64,000 bases of DNA, taken from contig NZ_BCMS01000001.1 in NCBI RefSeq assembly GCF_001485435.1, positions 2,831,001-2,895,000 of the forward strand, written 5' to 3'. The DNA comes from Deinococcus grandis. Its GTDB lineage: Bacteria > Deinococcota > Deinococci > Deinococcales > Deinococcaceae. Made by a program: the position numbers and the translations under genes. The notes below the pieces were generated by a model, which did no database searches, had not been told where the DNA came from, and was given only the letters and a program-made list of their open reading frames with translations. Below are positions 45,841 to 54,848 of the stretch, in pieces. The first letter of the stretch is position 1, and each line of letters opens with the position of its first letter.

Positions 45841-48431
45841 TACACGCCCTCCGGCGCGAGGTCGTTGAAGCGGACGTGCGCGCTGTGAAACTGCAACTTC
45901 ACCGTACCGACCGGCCCGTTGCGCTGCTTGCCGACGATGATCTCCGCGATGCCCTGCTGATCCGTCTCCTTGTTGTAGTACTCGTCGCGGTAGATGAACA
46001 TCACGATGTCCGCGTCCTGCTCGATCGCGCCCGACTCACGCAGGTCCGACAGCATCGGCCGGTGGTTGGGGCGCTGCTCGACGGCGCGCGACAGCTGCGA
46101 CAGCACGATGATCGGCACCTCCATCTCACGGGCCAGCCCCTTCAGGCCGCGCGAGATGGTACTGATCTCCTGCTGGCGGTTCTCGGTCCCGCCGCCGCCC
46201 TTGCTGCCCGACATGAGCTGCAGGTAGTCGATGACGACCAGCCCCAGCCGCCCGTGCTGCGCCGCGATCCGCCGCAGTTTGCTGCGCAGGTTGTTCAGCG
46301 TCAGGTCCGCCTCGTCGTCGATGATCATCGGCGCGTCCGCCAGCCGCCCGGCCGCGTGCGCCAGCCGCTCGAAATCCCGCTCGTTCAGCTGCCCGGACCG
46401 GATGCGGTTCATGTCCACGCGCGCCTCGCTGCACAGCATGCGCAGCGCCAGCTGCACGGCGGGCATTTCCAGGCTGAACACCGCGACCGCCTTCTCGCCG
46501 CGCAGCGCGACGTTCTGCGCGATGGACAGCGCGAAGGCCGTGTTGTGCAGGCAGATGTCCGCCGCGATGAAGTTCGCGTCACCGGGCACCGTCAGGTCGT
46601 ACACCTGCCGTTCACCCACGTCCTCGATGGTGACGATGTCGTCCCAGTACAGTGCGCCGCTGCCCAGCATGGACAGATGCGGATCATCCAGCACGGCGGC
46701 GTACCGCGCAGCGCGAGCCTGCGGCAGACCGCGCGACGTGTGCGCATTGAACCCGCCCCCGGTGTGCTCTCCCGCCGCGCGGGCCAGCGCGGACAGGCTC
46801 AGGCCGCGGGCCTGCGCGGCCCGACGAACATGCACCCACGCGCCGACACCCGGATGACCGACATTGCTCCGCTGACCGGCACTCACGGGGATCTCCCGCT
46901 GCGCCTTGGCGCCCAGCCAGCCGATCCGGTTCTGGTACCCGGCGATACTCCGCGGCTCGGTGATCTCGACCCGCCAGGACCGCCCGGTCTTCTGCCACAG
47001 CTTCGACACGATCCCGAAGCGGGTCAGGGCGTGATGCACGTCACGCGCCAGCCGCTCACTGGCGACCGTGAACTCGATCCGCGCCTTCCCGGCCAGGGCG
47101 TACAGCGTTCCGTCGCACGACAGCAGCACCCGCAGGAACGACGCCAGCCCCGCGCGGGTCAGGGTCCAGACCACGTCCGGAATGCGCTTGCTGTCCGCGT
47201 GTTCACCCCACACGCCCAGCTCACGGAGCCACGCGATCAGGGGGTTAGCTCGGTTCTTCTGCTCGCCGGGCGACCAGCAGCGACTGATCCGGTAGTCGAT
47301 TCCGGTCCGCTCGTCCTGGATCATGTCCAGCTCCGGGAACTCCGCCTGCAGGCACGCGCGGAAATCCTCGACCAGTTCGGGATCGGCGTTCGTGAACCTC
47401 GGGCTGCTCTGCGTGAGGCCACCCTCGGCCAGCAGGTAGGCCAGGAGCCGCACACGCTCCGCGCTCAGGGCGTCCACGGAACCGAACACGGCCACCTCAC
47501 GCGGCACGGCAATCCGGTCGCCGACCTTCAGGTCATACAGCGGCGTCCAGCCGTCCACACCCAGGAACGGGTGGTGCGGGGTGGTCTCGACCACGCGCCC
47601 CGTGCGGGTCGTCACGCGCCGCACCGACTTCACACCACTGTCAATCCACGCCCCCACCCGCGACTCCCGCACCTGGCCGTCCGGCGCGACACTCAACACG
47701 ACCGGCAACTCCCGGCGCACGAACGCCTCCACCGTGATCCGCTCTCCGGTGCCCGGCACGTCGATCAGCGTGTCGGCCGACACGCATTTCCCCATCGAAG
47801 GCCGGGCGGCCAGCACGTTCAGGCTGCCCTTCTGCAACCCCGAGATCTGCTCGTCCAGGTCACGGAAGCCCGTGCTGACGCCGTCCGGGATGCCCTTATT
47901 CTGGTGCAGCAGCGTGATGTACTCGAAGGTCTCGGTGACGACCTCGTTCATCGCCTGGAACGCCTCGCCCTTCTTCTTCTGCTCGGCGACCTCGAAGATC
48001 ATCTTCTCGGCGCGGTCCAGCAGGTCCTCCAGCGGCAGCTGCGCCTCGTACGCCAGCTGCATGGCCTTCCCGGACGCGCTGATCAGCGAGCGCAGCGTGG
48101 CCTTCTCCTGCACGATGCGCGCGTAGTGCTCGGCGTACGCGGCGGTCGGCACCTGATCCGACAGGCCGATCAGGTACGTCAGGCCCCCGACCTCGTCCAG
48201 CATGCCCTTGACCCGCAGGTCCTCGCTGAGCGTCACCAGGTCCACCGGCTCGCCGCGCTCCTGCAGGGTGCGCATGGCCGTGAAGATCTTGCGGTGACCC
48301 TCGCGGTAGAACATCTCGGGCGTGACCGTGTCGCCCAGGGAGTTCAGGGTGTCGTTGTCCAGAAGAATGCTGCCCAGCACGCTGATCTCAGCGTCGTTGC
48401 TGTGCGGCGGAACGCGTGGCGTGAGTTCCAA
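45840..48431 (-). CDS. dnaB: Replicative DNA helicase DnaB with an intein in the P-loop
   Basis: An 863-residue precursor. The start is set at TTG 48431, which has GGGAGAGAGG just upstream and gives the usual N-terminus MELTPRVPPHSNDAEISVLG; the frame extends to 48590 but that part is not conserved in type. The N-extein (215 residues) holds the helical N-domain and the beginning of the RecA fold, up to ARPSMGK. A 415-residue intein interrupts Walker A between GK and T. The C-extein (233 residues) resumes TAFALSIAQNVAL and carries VIDYLQLM and the Arg finger region. Spliced DnaB would be 448 residues, the normal size. A TATGCT (48575-48580) is a possible promoter. Confidence 0.93.
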   Translation of the reverse strand: MELTPRVPPHSNDAEISVLGSILLDNDTLNSLGDTVTPEMFYREGHRKIFTAMRTLQERGEPVDLVTLSEDLRVKGMLDEVGGLTYLIGLSDQVPTAAYAEHYARIVQEKATLRSLISASGKAMQLAYEAQLPLEDLLDRAEKMIFEVAEQKKKGEAFQAMNEVVTETFEYITLLHQNKGIPDGVSTGFRDLDEQISGLQKGSLNVLAARPSMGKCVSADTLIDVPGTGERITVEAFVRRELPVVLSVAPDGQVRESRVGAWIDSGVKSVRRVTTRTGRVVETTPHHPFLGVDGWTPLYDLKVGDRIAVPREVAVFGSVDALSAERVRLLAYLLAEGGLTQSSPRFTNADPELVEDFRACLQAEFPELDMIQDERTGIDYRISRCWSPGEQKNRANPLIAWLRELGVWGEHADSKRIPDVVWTLTRAGLASFLRVLLSCDGTLYALAGKARIEFTVASERLARDVHHALTRFGIVSKLWQKTGRSWRVEITEPRSIAGYQNRIGWLGAKAQREIPVSAGQRSNVGHPGVGAWVHVRRAAQARGLSLSALARAAGEHTGGGFNAHTSRGLPQARAARYAAVLDDPHLSMLGSGALYWDDIVTIEDVGERQVYDLTVPGDANFIAADICLHNTAFALSIAQNVALRGEKAVAVFSLEMPAVQLALRMLCSEARVDMNRIRSGQLNERDFERLAHAAGRLADAPMIIDDEADLTLNNLRSKLRRIAAQHGRLGLVVIDYLQLMSGSKGGGGTENRQQEISTISRGLKGLAREMEVPIIVLSQLSRAVEQRPNHRPMLSDLRESGAIEQDADIVMFIYRDEYYNKETDQQGIAEIIVGKQRNGPVGTVKLQFHSAHVRFNDLAPEGV
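46542..47786 (-). other. DnaB intein with LAGLIDADG homing endonuclease
   Basis: A 415-residue intein. Splicing residues are all present: Cys1 at the N-junction, TPHH (69-72) in block B, VYDLTVPGDANFIA (395-408) in block F, His414-Asn415 at the C-junction, then Thr as first C-extein residue. Two LAGLIDADG blocks, LLAYLLAEGGL (114-124) and FLRVLLSCDGT (217-227), keep acidic residues Glu121 and Asp225, so the endonuclease may be active. A helix-turn-helix-like stretch, ARGLSLSALARAAG (326-339), lies between the endonuclease and block F. Confidence 0.92.
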
Positions 48432-48858
48432 ATGCGGCCTCTCTCCCGGCAGGGCGCGGGACGCTGGGGCCCCGGACCGCTCCCGCCGTCCAATGTGATG
48501 TGAGCAAGTCGGGGACACCCGCAGGTCATCCCATTCGCCTGACCCCGGTGACGGAGCAGGCTGAACTGCCCAGCAGCATACCACCCCCACCTACGGGGGA
48601 ACACCGCACCGCGACCCTCACAAACGAAATGGCAGTTCAAAACGATGGAAAAAAGACGTGTAGTTCACACTTGGCCCCTGCCGGGCACCGCAGGGCGGAT
48701 CGTCCCGCACCCCACCGTTCCGTAAGACTGTTGTGAGAAAAACCCGGGTACACTTCACATCAAGGCAGGACAGGAGACACCTGACCCGCCCAATGCCATA
48801 CGCAGACCACCCGGACCCATCCATCCATCAACCGGCGTGGTCGCACCAGGAGCACAGC
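48432..48858. other. Divergent dnaB/pilin upstream region
   Basis: No supported gene. It holds the dnaB leader with TATGCT (48575-48580, minus) and on the plus strand GACTGT-17-TACACT (48726-48754), a possible pilin promoter about 105 bp before its ATG. Confidence 0.4.
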
Positions 48859-49272
48859 ATGAAGAACACCACCCAAGGCTTCACCCTGATCGAGCTGCTC
48901 ATCGTCATCGCCATCATCGGCATCCTGGCCGCCGTCCTGATCCCCAACCTGCTGGGTGCTCGGACGAAGGCGAATGACACCGCCGCTAACGCCGTGGGAC
49001 GTCAGATCCTCACTGCAATGGCAGCCACGGAAGTGGGCAACACTACTGGCACACTGCCCACCTGCGCTTGGGCCACCGGTGTAACCACTGTTACCGCCGG
49101 CTCTGAAACTGCCAAAGTTAACGCACCTGGACCGGTTACTGATACTGTGTGCTCCAATATCAAGGCTGATGGCTCGGCCGCCACTACCGCCGCTGACGCA
49201 GCCCAGTACAAAGTTGTCGTCACCTACTCTGGTGGCTCGGCTGCCACCAAAACCTACACCTCCTCGCGATAA
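48859..49272 (+). CDS. Type IV pilin / pseudopilin
   Basis: A 137-residue prepilin. MKNTTQG^FTLIELLIVIAI carries the prepilin peptidase site (cut after Gly7) and Glu5 of the mature helix; the hydrophobic helix runs to about residue 32. The globular part is Thr/Ala-rich with two Cys (near 62 and 96) likely forming the D-region disulfide. AGGAG lies 8 nt before ATG 48859, so the earlier start at 48733 is rejected. It resembles PilA-like major pilins of Deinococcus-Thermus used in twitching or DNA uptake. The 3' half has lower GC than most neighbours. Confidence 0.9.
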   Translation: MKNTTQGFTLIELLIVIAIIGILAAVLIPNLLGARTKANDTAANAVGRQILTAMAATEVGNTTGTLPTCAWATGVTTVTAGSETAKVNAPGPVTDTVCSNIKADGSAATTAADAAQYKVVVTYSGGSAATKTYTSSR

Positions 49273-49275
49273 CTA

Positions 49276-49322
49276 AACATGGAATGGGAACGGTTGATGG
49301 ATAAGCCGTTCCCATTCCATGT
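49276..49322 (+). terminator. Long terminator hairpin of the pilin gene
   Basis: AACATGGAATGGGAACGG and CCGTTCCCATTCCATGTT pair perfectly across a short loop, 4 nt after the stop. Confidence 0.75.
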
Positions 49323-49377
49323 TCAGCAGAATACCAATAATATATTTAATCATCGGTAAGCATTTAACTCAGATCTT

Positions 49378-49515
49378 GCACCTGAATAGGTAGTCAAAAA
49401 GCACTCCCAGACGAGAGAACGAGAGTGAGTACGAAATCAGACCCTCCGGGAAGCGCGCTCGTATCTTGGCAGATCACCTGCTCTCTGTCCCCCGTACGAT
49501 CTACCATCGCAGGCT
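49378..49515 (+). mobile_element. Remnant of IS C, left end only
   Basis: CTCAGATCTTGCACCTG and the next about 120 bp match the left end of the IS at 53523-54674 at most positions (for example GAATAGGTAGTCAAA and CTCCGGGAAGCGCGCTCG). Similarity stops near AGGCTTTT. The transposase start is present but out of frame or mutated. Confidence 0.85.
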
Positions 49516-50609
49516 TTTATCTTGACGCGAGACTCAGCACCTGACACTCCGCAATTTCCCGCGAAGCGTCAGATTCTGAAGACCTGTTGCGCAGTAGTTG
49601 AAGGATCAGTGGGGAGCCGTGAATCGGCTCCCCACTGATCTGTCCCTGCGCTCAGGGCGTGCAGAGGTGGTGGCGGCGTTGCCAACGGAGATTGACGAGT
49701 CCAGCAACACACCCCCACATCACGCCGTGCTGTGAGGTCTGATTCCTGAAAAACTCCTTGCAGACGCGAAATTTCTTGATGCGGCCGATGGCATTCTCAG
49801 CGCTGATCCGCACCTTGGAGATCAGCCGATTCAGCTCACGTTGCTCCTTGCTCAACTCGCCGTTCTTCGGTCGTTTGGCGGGCACGATGGTTTCCCAGTC
49901 CGGATAGACCTTCTCCATTCCGGTATAGCCCCGGTCTCCCCACACCCGGACGTGCCTGGGCAGTCGGTTCATCAATCGGGAACGTCGCAGCACCTTCATG
50001 TCGTGGGTGCGACCGCTGGCGGTCGCACTGAGGTGCACGATCTGTCCTTCGGGCGTCACCGCCACCTGGGTTTTCAGGGTGTGGGTCCTATTCTTGACGC
50101 TGTAGAAGCGCTTCTTGTCCTTTGGTCGCCCGACCGCCTTCTTGCCGGGGTTCTCCCCCTTCTTCACTTTCGGCTGCCCGCGAGGTTGCTCAGTCCCATC
50201 CACGATCACGTCGGTCAGTTCGGGGAAGATATCCAGAAACTCCTCCAGCGAGCGTATTTTCCTCGGGTTCCTGCTCACCCCTCCAGGAGCGTTATCCGGC
50301 TCGGCCTGGAGCGTCCGGGGACGGAGGGGAGCAGGCAACGCCTGCTCCAGGACCGGCAGCAGGGCGTGGATGTTCCGGCAGATGTTCGCCGCGTCCAGAT
50401 CGAACAGGATGCCCAGAACATGCATGGTGAAGTACTGTCGCAGATAGAGCAGCGTCACCAGCAGCCGCTGGCTGAGGTCGAGCTTAAAGGTGTTGCCCGC
50501 TCCGATGCGCCGGACCCGTCCGGCGCGGGCAAGGGAGCGGTGATGACTCCGTTCCCACAAGGGCTCCAGTTCAATCAGCAGCTGGTCGAACTCGGCAGGA
50601 CTCAACCCC

Positions 50610-51741
50610 CTGACTACCCTTCAAAACGGGGCATGAGTGTGCTCAAGGTGCGCCAGGATGCGCCGGACGGATGCAGCAGAAGATCCTGGAGATGATCAAG
50701 CCCGAGTCGAAACACAGACACCGTGCGGTGTCCGTGTTTCTTTACTTTGGTAGCTGTTCGACGTGCCACGACCTCGCCCGTCACGCACGCCCAGATGAAG
50801 GCGACGCTGACGACCGTCAGGAGCGAAGACACTCGCTCGGGGCGCGTCAGACCCGTATCTTCCAGGTTGAACCCTCTGGTTTTCAACGCGGCGTGCAGAT
50901 TTTCTGTTTGCCAGCGCAGGGCATACCGGCGCATGTTCGGCAGGGCGTGCCCCCGATACGCCAGGTACAGCATGTCACCGGCTGCGTTTTTCGTGGCCGC
51001 CACTCGCAGATTCACACCGTAGATGCGGGTCTGGCGATGCCAGACCCTGACTTCACCCACCTGAAGGTTCTTGAAGACCGCCCAGACCGGCATGCCGTGC
51101 GCGCCGATCGTGGCGCGAGCTGGGAGACGAATGCAGGGTGCAATCCCGTGCTGGTCGAGGAATCGAAACCAGTGCTGCCCAATGAATTCACGATCCGCGA
51201 GCAGGCACCGGATCTCCCGATCTGGGCAGAGCTTCAGGAAGCGCTCCACGAGCGCTTCCCGGACACAGGAACGACTGGCCCCACCGTGCGGGAGCAGTGT
51301 CCACATCAGCGGCAAACTGAACCCGTTCCACACGGCAGAGAGCAGGAGAATATTGACGTCCTGTTGGCCAAGTTTCCAGTTGGTGCGATCGAGAATGAGG
51401 TCGACTGGGCCGGGCGGGAGAAAGGACAAGGCGAATCGGGGGAACAGCGCCTCAGGAAACGGGAACTGGACGAACCGGCAGAGCCGCTGATACCGAGTCG
51501 TCAACGAGCCCGGGAGGGCGACATGCGTCTTCAGGCTGTACAGGACAACGGTGCGCGCCTGAATGACCGCCAGGATCAGGGCCGTGAAGACGACGAGGCG
51601 GCGAGCGTCCACAGGGAAAGCAGACCGCAAGGCGGTCTGCAAGGTATCGTGAGGTGGTCGGCTCCTAAGGGTTTTCATCGCAGAAATACCGTACAGGAGC
51701 CGACTTTCTGCTGCCTACTGTGCGTTTTGAAGGGTAGTCAG
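50610..51741 (-). mobile_element. IS B: IS4-type element inserted into IS A
   Basis: Perfect 19 bp inverted ends CTGACTACCCTTCAAAACG (50610-50628) and complement (51723-51741), with 9 bp target duplication CTCAACCCC on both sides (50601-50609 and 51742-51750). Length 1132 bp with one transposase gene. Confidence 0.92.
50614..51678 (-). CDS. IS4-family transposase
   Basis: A 354-residue DDE transposase. Asp in LILDRTNWKLG (about 92-102), Asp in LLADREFIG (about 160-168), and Glu in YALRWQTENLHAALKTRGFNLEDT (about 251-274) form the triad. The frame is complete from ATG 51678 to a TAG inside the inverted end. With intact ends and target duplication the element looks recently mobile. Confidence 0.92.
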   Translation of the reverse strand: MKTLRSRPPHDTLQTALRSAFPVDARRLVVFTALILAVIQARTVVLYSLKTHVALPGSLTTRYQRLCRFVQFPFPEALFPRFALSFLPPGPVDLILDRTNWKLGQQDVNILLLSAVWNGFSLPLMWTLLPHGGASRSCVREALVERFLKLCPDREIRCLLADREFIGQHWFRFLDQHGIAPCIRLPARATIGAHGMPVWAVFKNLQVGEVRVWHRQTRIYGVNLRVAATKNAAGDMLYLAYRGHALPNMRRYALRWQTENLHAALKTRGFNLEDTGLTRPERVSSLLTVVSVAFIWACVTGEVVARRTATKVKKHGHRTVSVFRLGLDHLQDLLLHPSGASWRTLSTLMPRFEG

Positions 51742-52043
51742 CTCAACCCCACCAGCCGTTCAAAGGACCGCCCCCTGGATTTCAGCTTCTCAAGCCGCAA
51801 CACCCTTGAACCTACCTGCTCCGACCTCTACTGCGCAACAGGTCTTGAGATCGTCCCCCGCATCCGGACCTCCCCGACATCGCGGCGGCCCTACCGAGCA
51901 CCCGACTGCCAACTCTCCCCTCTGCCCGGCACCGCACGCTCGCCGTGCTGGCCTTGTAGGACGGTGTCCGCTCGAGAGAGGCAACAATGCGAGAACAGGC
52001 ATGCAATACCTGAGGTGAACCACCAAGCGCTGAGGGAGCCGTC

Positions 52044-52580
52044 ATGAAAATGCAGAAGCGTAAGAAGCCGATCTGGCCCTGGATTGTCGCCGTAGCGGCG
52101 GGCGTTGCCATCGTGAATACGGTGAGGACCGGCGGAGACGGAACTACTGATCAACCCCCGGTAACGATGATCGATCCAGTCGCTACCTTTCCAGAGATCT
52201 TCATCGACACAGCAAGACAATACTTCAACAGGGGAATAATATATTCAATTTCCGCTCCAGAACAAGGAAAAGGCATCATTGATTTCAGGAATAACCCCGA
52301 ATATCTCGGAACGGGCGACAAAGTCAACAAGGTCATGGCCATCGAATCCGCTCGACTATTTCGAGAAATTAAAGAACTAAATGACTTAAGCCTGACCATA
52401 CCTAGCGCCGGAAAGACGTATCGACTGCAAGTCACCCGCAAGCAGATGGACAGCCACTACGGCACGAAGCTCGCCGATCTCAGCATGGAGACCTGGCGTA
52501 ATTTCTTCTTGGAGCGGTACGACACCAAGCAGGCGCGAGCGGAATTCGTTGCGAAACACGTCAAGGTGAGTGAACCGTGA
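52044..52580 (+). CDS. Hypothetical membrane-anchored protein between IS elements
   Basis: A 178-residue protein not recognised. Positively charged KMQKRKK then one membrane helix (PWIVAVAAGVAIVNTV, about 12-27) suggests N-in anchoring with an outside domain of about 150 residues; that domain is mixed alpha/beta with a basic helix (YRLQVTRKQMDSHYG). GGGAG precedes the ATG. Its middle uses AT-rich codons unlike the flanking genome (52230-52400), and it is flanked by IS A/B and IS C, so it may be a transferred cargo gene. Confidence 0.6.
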   Translation: MKMQKRKKPIWPWIVAVAAGVAIVNTVRTGGDGTTDQPPVTMIDPVATFPEIFIDTARQYFNRGIIYSISAPEQGKGIIDFRNNPEYLGTGDKVNKVMAIESARLFREIKELNDLSLTIPSAGKTYRLQVTRKQMDSHYGTKLADLSMETWRNFFLERYDTKQARAEFVAKHVKVSEP

Positions 52581-52594
52581 CCTGAAGCGTGCAA

Positions 52595-53522
52595 CTTAGA
52601 TCTTGCGCCTGAATAGGTAGTCAAAGCGCGCTCCCATACGAGAGAACGAGGGTGTGAACGACCTCAGACTCTCCGGGAAGCGCGCTCGTATTCTGGCAGA
52701 TCACCTGCTCTCCGTCCCCCGCACGATCTATCAGCGGCGCAGCCTTGAGGCTGCGCTCGGCATGTTCCTCGATCTGGGGCGGAAAACAGCGCTTCACCGT
52801 GCCTCTACGGTCAGCGCGAGTGCCCTCAGTCGTTTCCTGAACGTGTACACCTGGGACACCCGCACCTGCTGGGACAGTCTTCAGCACACGCAATGGGAGT
52901 CGCTTCTGCTGGCCGCGCGCCGCAAGCGGCGCCCGCGACTTCACCTGTGCGTCGACCTCACCAGCATCCCCAAGACCGGCCAGAAGCTCCCCGCTGTTCG
53001 CGTGTATAACGGCGTGCACGGCATTCACCTCGTGGTCCTGTACGCCGTTTACGGCGCACTCAAATTCCCAGTCGGGTATCGCGTGTACCGGGGTCGGGGT
53101 GCCCCGACCCCGGTCCGGCTCGCCCTGGATCTCCTCGCCACCGTTCCATCGCCGATCCGACGGCGATTCGACGTGTGGGTGCTGGCCGACAGCGGTTTCG
53201 AGTCCGCGAAGTTCCTGCAGGGTGTGCGGGATGAAGGGTTCGAGTTCGTCGTGGGTGTTCGGTCGAATCGGCGCACCGATCACCCAGGTCGAGTGACCGT
53301 GAGTGACTGTGAGCACGGCAGTTGGCTGTCCCTCCACAACTGGCCGTGGGAGGTCGTGACGTTGGCCCGATTTGACCGGGGCGACCGGACCTTCTTCTCA
53401 GTGTCGTCGGAACTGCTCTCTGGCGACGACGTCGCCAGAGAGGGAAAACGTCGGTGGGCGATCGAATCCTTCTTCAAGGAGTCCAAACACCAGTTCGGGT
53501 TGAACCAGTTCGCACTCCATAC
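52595..53522 (+). mobile_element. IS C copy 1, 3'-truncated
   Basis: Left end CTTAGATCTTGCGCCTG followed by about 925 bp nearly identical to IS C copy 2. It stops at ACTCCATAC exactly where copy 2 begins; no continuation of copy 1 is found beyond copy 2. Confidence 0.88.
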
Positions 53523-53544
53523 CTCAGATCTTGCACCTGAATAG
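52654..53544 (+). pseudogene. Truncated IS C transposase
   Basis: 296 codons from GTG 52654, the last eight encoded by the left end of copy 2. The DDE residues (CVDLTSIPKTG, LADSGFES, AIESFFKESKHQFG) remain but the last 70 or so residues of the intact protein are missing. Confidence 0.85.
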
Positions 53545-54674
53545 GTAGTCAAAACGCGCTCCCAGACGAGAGAACGAGGGTGTGAACGACCTCAGACTCT
53601 CCGGGAAGCGCGCTCGTATTCTGGCAGATCACCTGCTCTCCGTCCCCCGCACGATCTATCAGCGGCGCAGCCTTGAGGCTGCGCTCGGCATGTTCCTCGA
53701 TCCAGGGCGGAAAACAGCGCTTCACCGCGCCTCTACGGTCAGCGCGAGTGCCCTCAGTCGTTTCCTGAACGCGTACACCTGGGACACGCGTGCCTGCTGG
53801 GACAGCCTTCAGCACACGCAATGGGAGTCGCTTCTGCTGGCCGCGCGCCGCAAGCGGCGCCCGCGGCTTCACCTGTGCGTCGACCTCACCAGCATCCCCA
53901 AGACCGGCCAGAAACTCCCCGCTGTTCGCGTGTATAACGGCGTGCACGGCATTCACCTCGTGGTCCTGTATGCCGTCTACGGCACACTCAAATTCCCAGT
54001 CGGGTATCGCGTGTACCGGGGTCGGGGTGCCCCGACCCCGGTCCGGCTCGCCCTGGATCTCCTCGCCACCGTTCCATCGCCGATCCGACGGCGATTCGAC
54101 GTGTGGGTGCTGGCCGACAGCGGTTTCGAGTCCGCGAAGTTCCTGCAGGGTGTGCGGGATGAAGGGTTCGAGTTCGTCGTGGGTGTTCGGTCGAATCGGC
54201 GCACCGATCACCCAGGTCGAGTGACCGTGAGTGACTGTGAGCACGGCAGTTGGCTGTCCCTCCACAACTGGCCGTGGGAGGTCGTGACGTTGGCCCGATT
54301 TGATCGGGGCGACCGGACCTTCTTCTCGGTGTCGTCGGAACTCCTCTCTGGCGACGACGTCGCCAGAGAGGGAAAATGTCGGTGGACGATCGAATCCTTC
54401 TTCAAGGAGTCCAAACACCAGTTCGGCCTGAACCAGTTCGCGATGCACACCGCTCAGGGGCTGGATCGCTGGGTACTCCTAGTGTGTGCGGCCTTCACGC
54501 TGACCGTGCTGTGCTCCGGAGGAGGAAAAACGCTGGAAGAGGACGCCAGGCTGGCGGCGCAGATCGCACTGCCTGCACTGGTCGTTGTGCGGCTGATGAT
54601 CGAGGTGCAGCGACACGAGGAATTGCTGCGCCAGCACGGCTATTCAGTCCACCTATCCAGGTGCAAGATCTGAG
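53523..54674 (+). mobile_element. IS C copy 2, full length
   Basis: Inverted ends CTCAGATCTTGCACCTG (53523-53539) and complement at 54658-54674, with similarity continuing for about 24 bp. No target duplication is seen, as expected if the junction with copy 1 came from deletion or recombination. Confidence 0.9.
53582..54673 (+). CDS. IS C transposase (DDE, IS4/IS701-like)
   Basis: A 363-residue transposase beginning at GTG 53582. Asp in LHLCVDLTSIPKTG (about 97-110), Asp in VWVLADSGFESAKFL (about 176-190), and Glu in WTIESFFKESKHQFGLNQF (about 265-283). The stop lies in the inverted end. It is clearly an RNase H-fold DDE enzyme of the IS4 superfamily; the exact family was not resolved by eye. 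Confidence 0.88.
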   Translation: MNDLRLSGKRARILADHLLSVPRTIYQRRSLEAALGMFLDPGRKTALHRASTVSASALSRFLNAYTWDTRACWDSLQHTQWESLLLAARRKRRPRLHLCVDLTSIPKTGQKLPAVRVYNGVHGIHLVVLYAVYGTLKFPVGYRVYRGRGAPTPVRLALDLLATVPSPIRRRFDVWVLADSGFESAKFLQGVRDEGFEFVVGVRSNRRTDHPGRVTVSDCEHGSWLSLHNWPWEVVTLARFDRGDRTFFSVSSELLSGDDVAREGKCRWTIESFFKESKHQFGLNQFAMHTAQGLDRWVLLVCAAFTLTVLCSGGGKTLEEDARLAAQIALPALVVVRLMIEVQRHEELLRQHGYSVHLSRCKI

Positions 54675-54835
54675 AACTACCATATATAGGTAGGTTGTCA
54701 AATATTTATAAATTCGTATAATTGAATTTAGTACGCAACTATCTTTAATAATATTTTGTTGTATTTAGAATATCTAGTAATTATGCAATGTGTAGTGATA
54801 TCTGACACCCATTTTCTATTTTACTATTCAAATGG
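54675..54835. other. AT-rich spacer between IS C and the methyltransferase gene
   Basis: About 160 bp of very AT-rich DNA, with CTACC-ATATATA-GGTAG (54679-54695) as a small inverted repeat next to the IS end. No gene supported. It contrasts sharply with the surrounding GC-rich sequence. Confidence 0.6.
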
Positions 54836-54848
54836 TATGATTGCACTT

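Larger units (their letters stand above)
49652..51803 (-). pseudogene. IS A transposase, split by IS B
   Basis: The 3' part (49652-50609) encodes a DDE_Tnp_4-type domain: Asp in VIVDGTEQP, Asp in VWGDRGYTG, Glu in ISAENAIGRIK. The 5' part (51751-51803, GTG start at 51803, LRLEKLKSRGRSFERLVG) lies beyond IS B. Removing IS B and one copy of CTCAACCCC restores an uninterrupted 336-residue frame, so insertion is the only disabling change seen. A TTG at 50605 could in principle start a shortened protein. Confidence 0.85.
49580..51845 (-). mobile_element. IS A: IS5 family (IS427-type), interrupted by IS B
   Basis: Inverted ends AGACCTGTTGCGCAGTAG (49580-49597) and its exact complement (51828-51845) are flanked by TGA on both sides (49577-49579 and 51846-51848), the TNA target duplication of the IS427 group. 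Without the inserted IS B and one 9 bp duplication the element is 1125 bp. Confidence 0.88.

Noticed and set aside
52595..54674. Composite transposon formed by the IS C copies
   Set aside because: Copy 1 is truncated and directly abuts copy 2, so no cargo lies between two complete ends.
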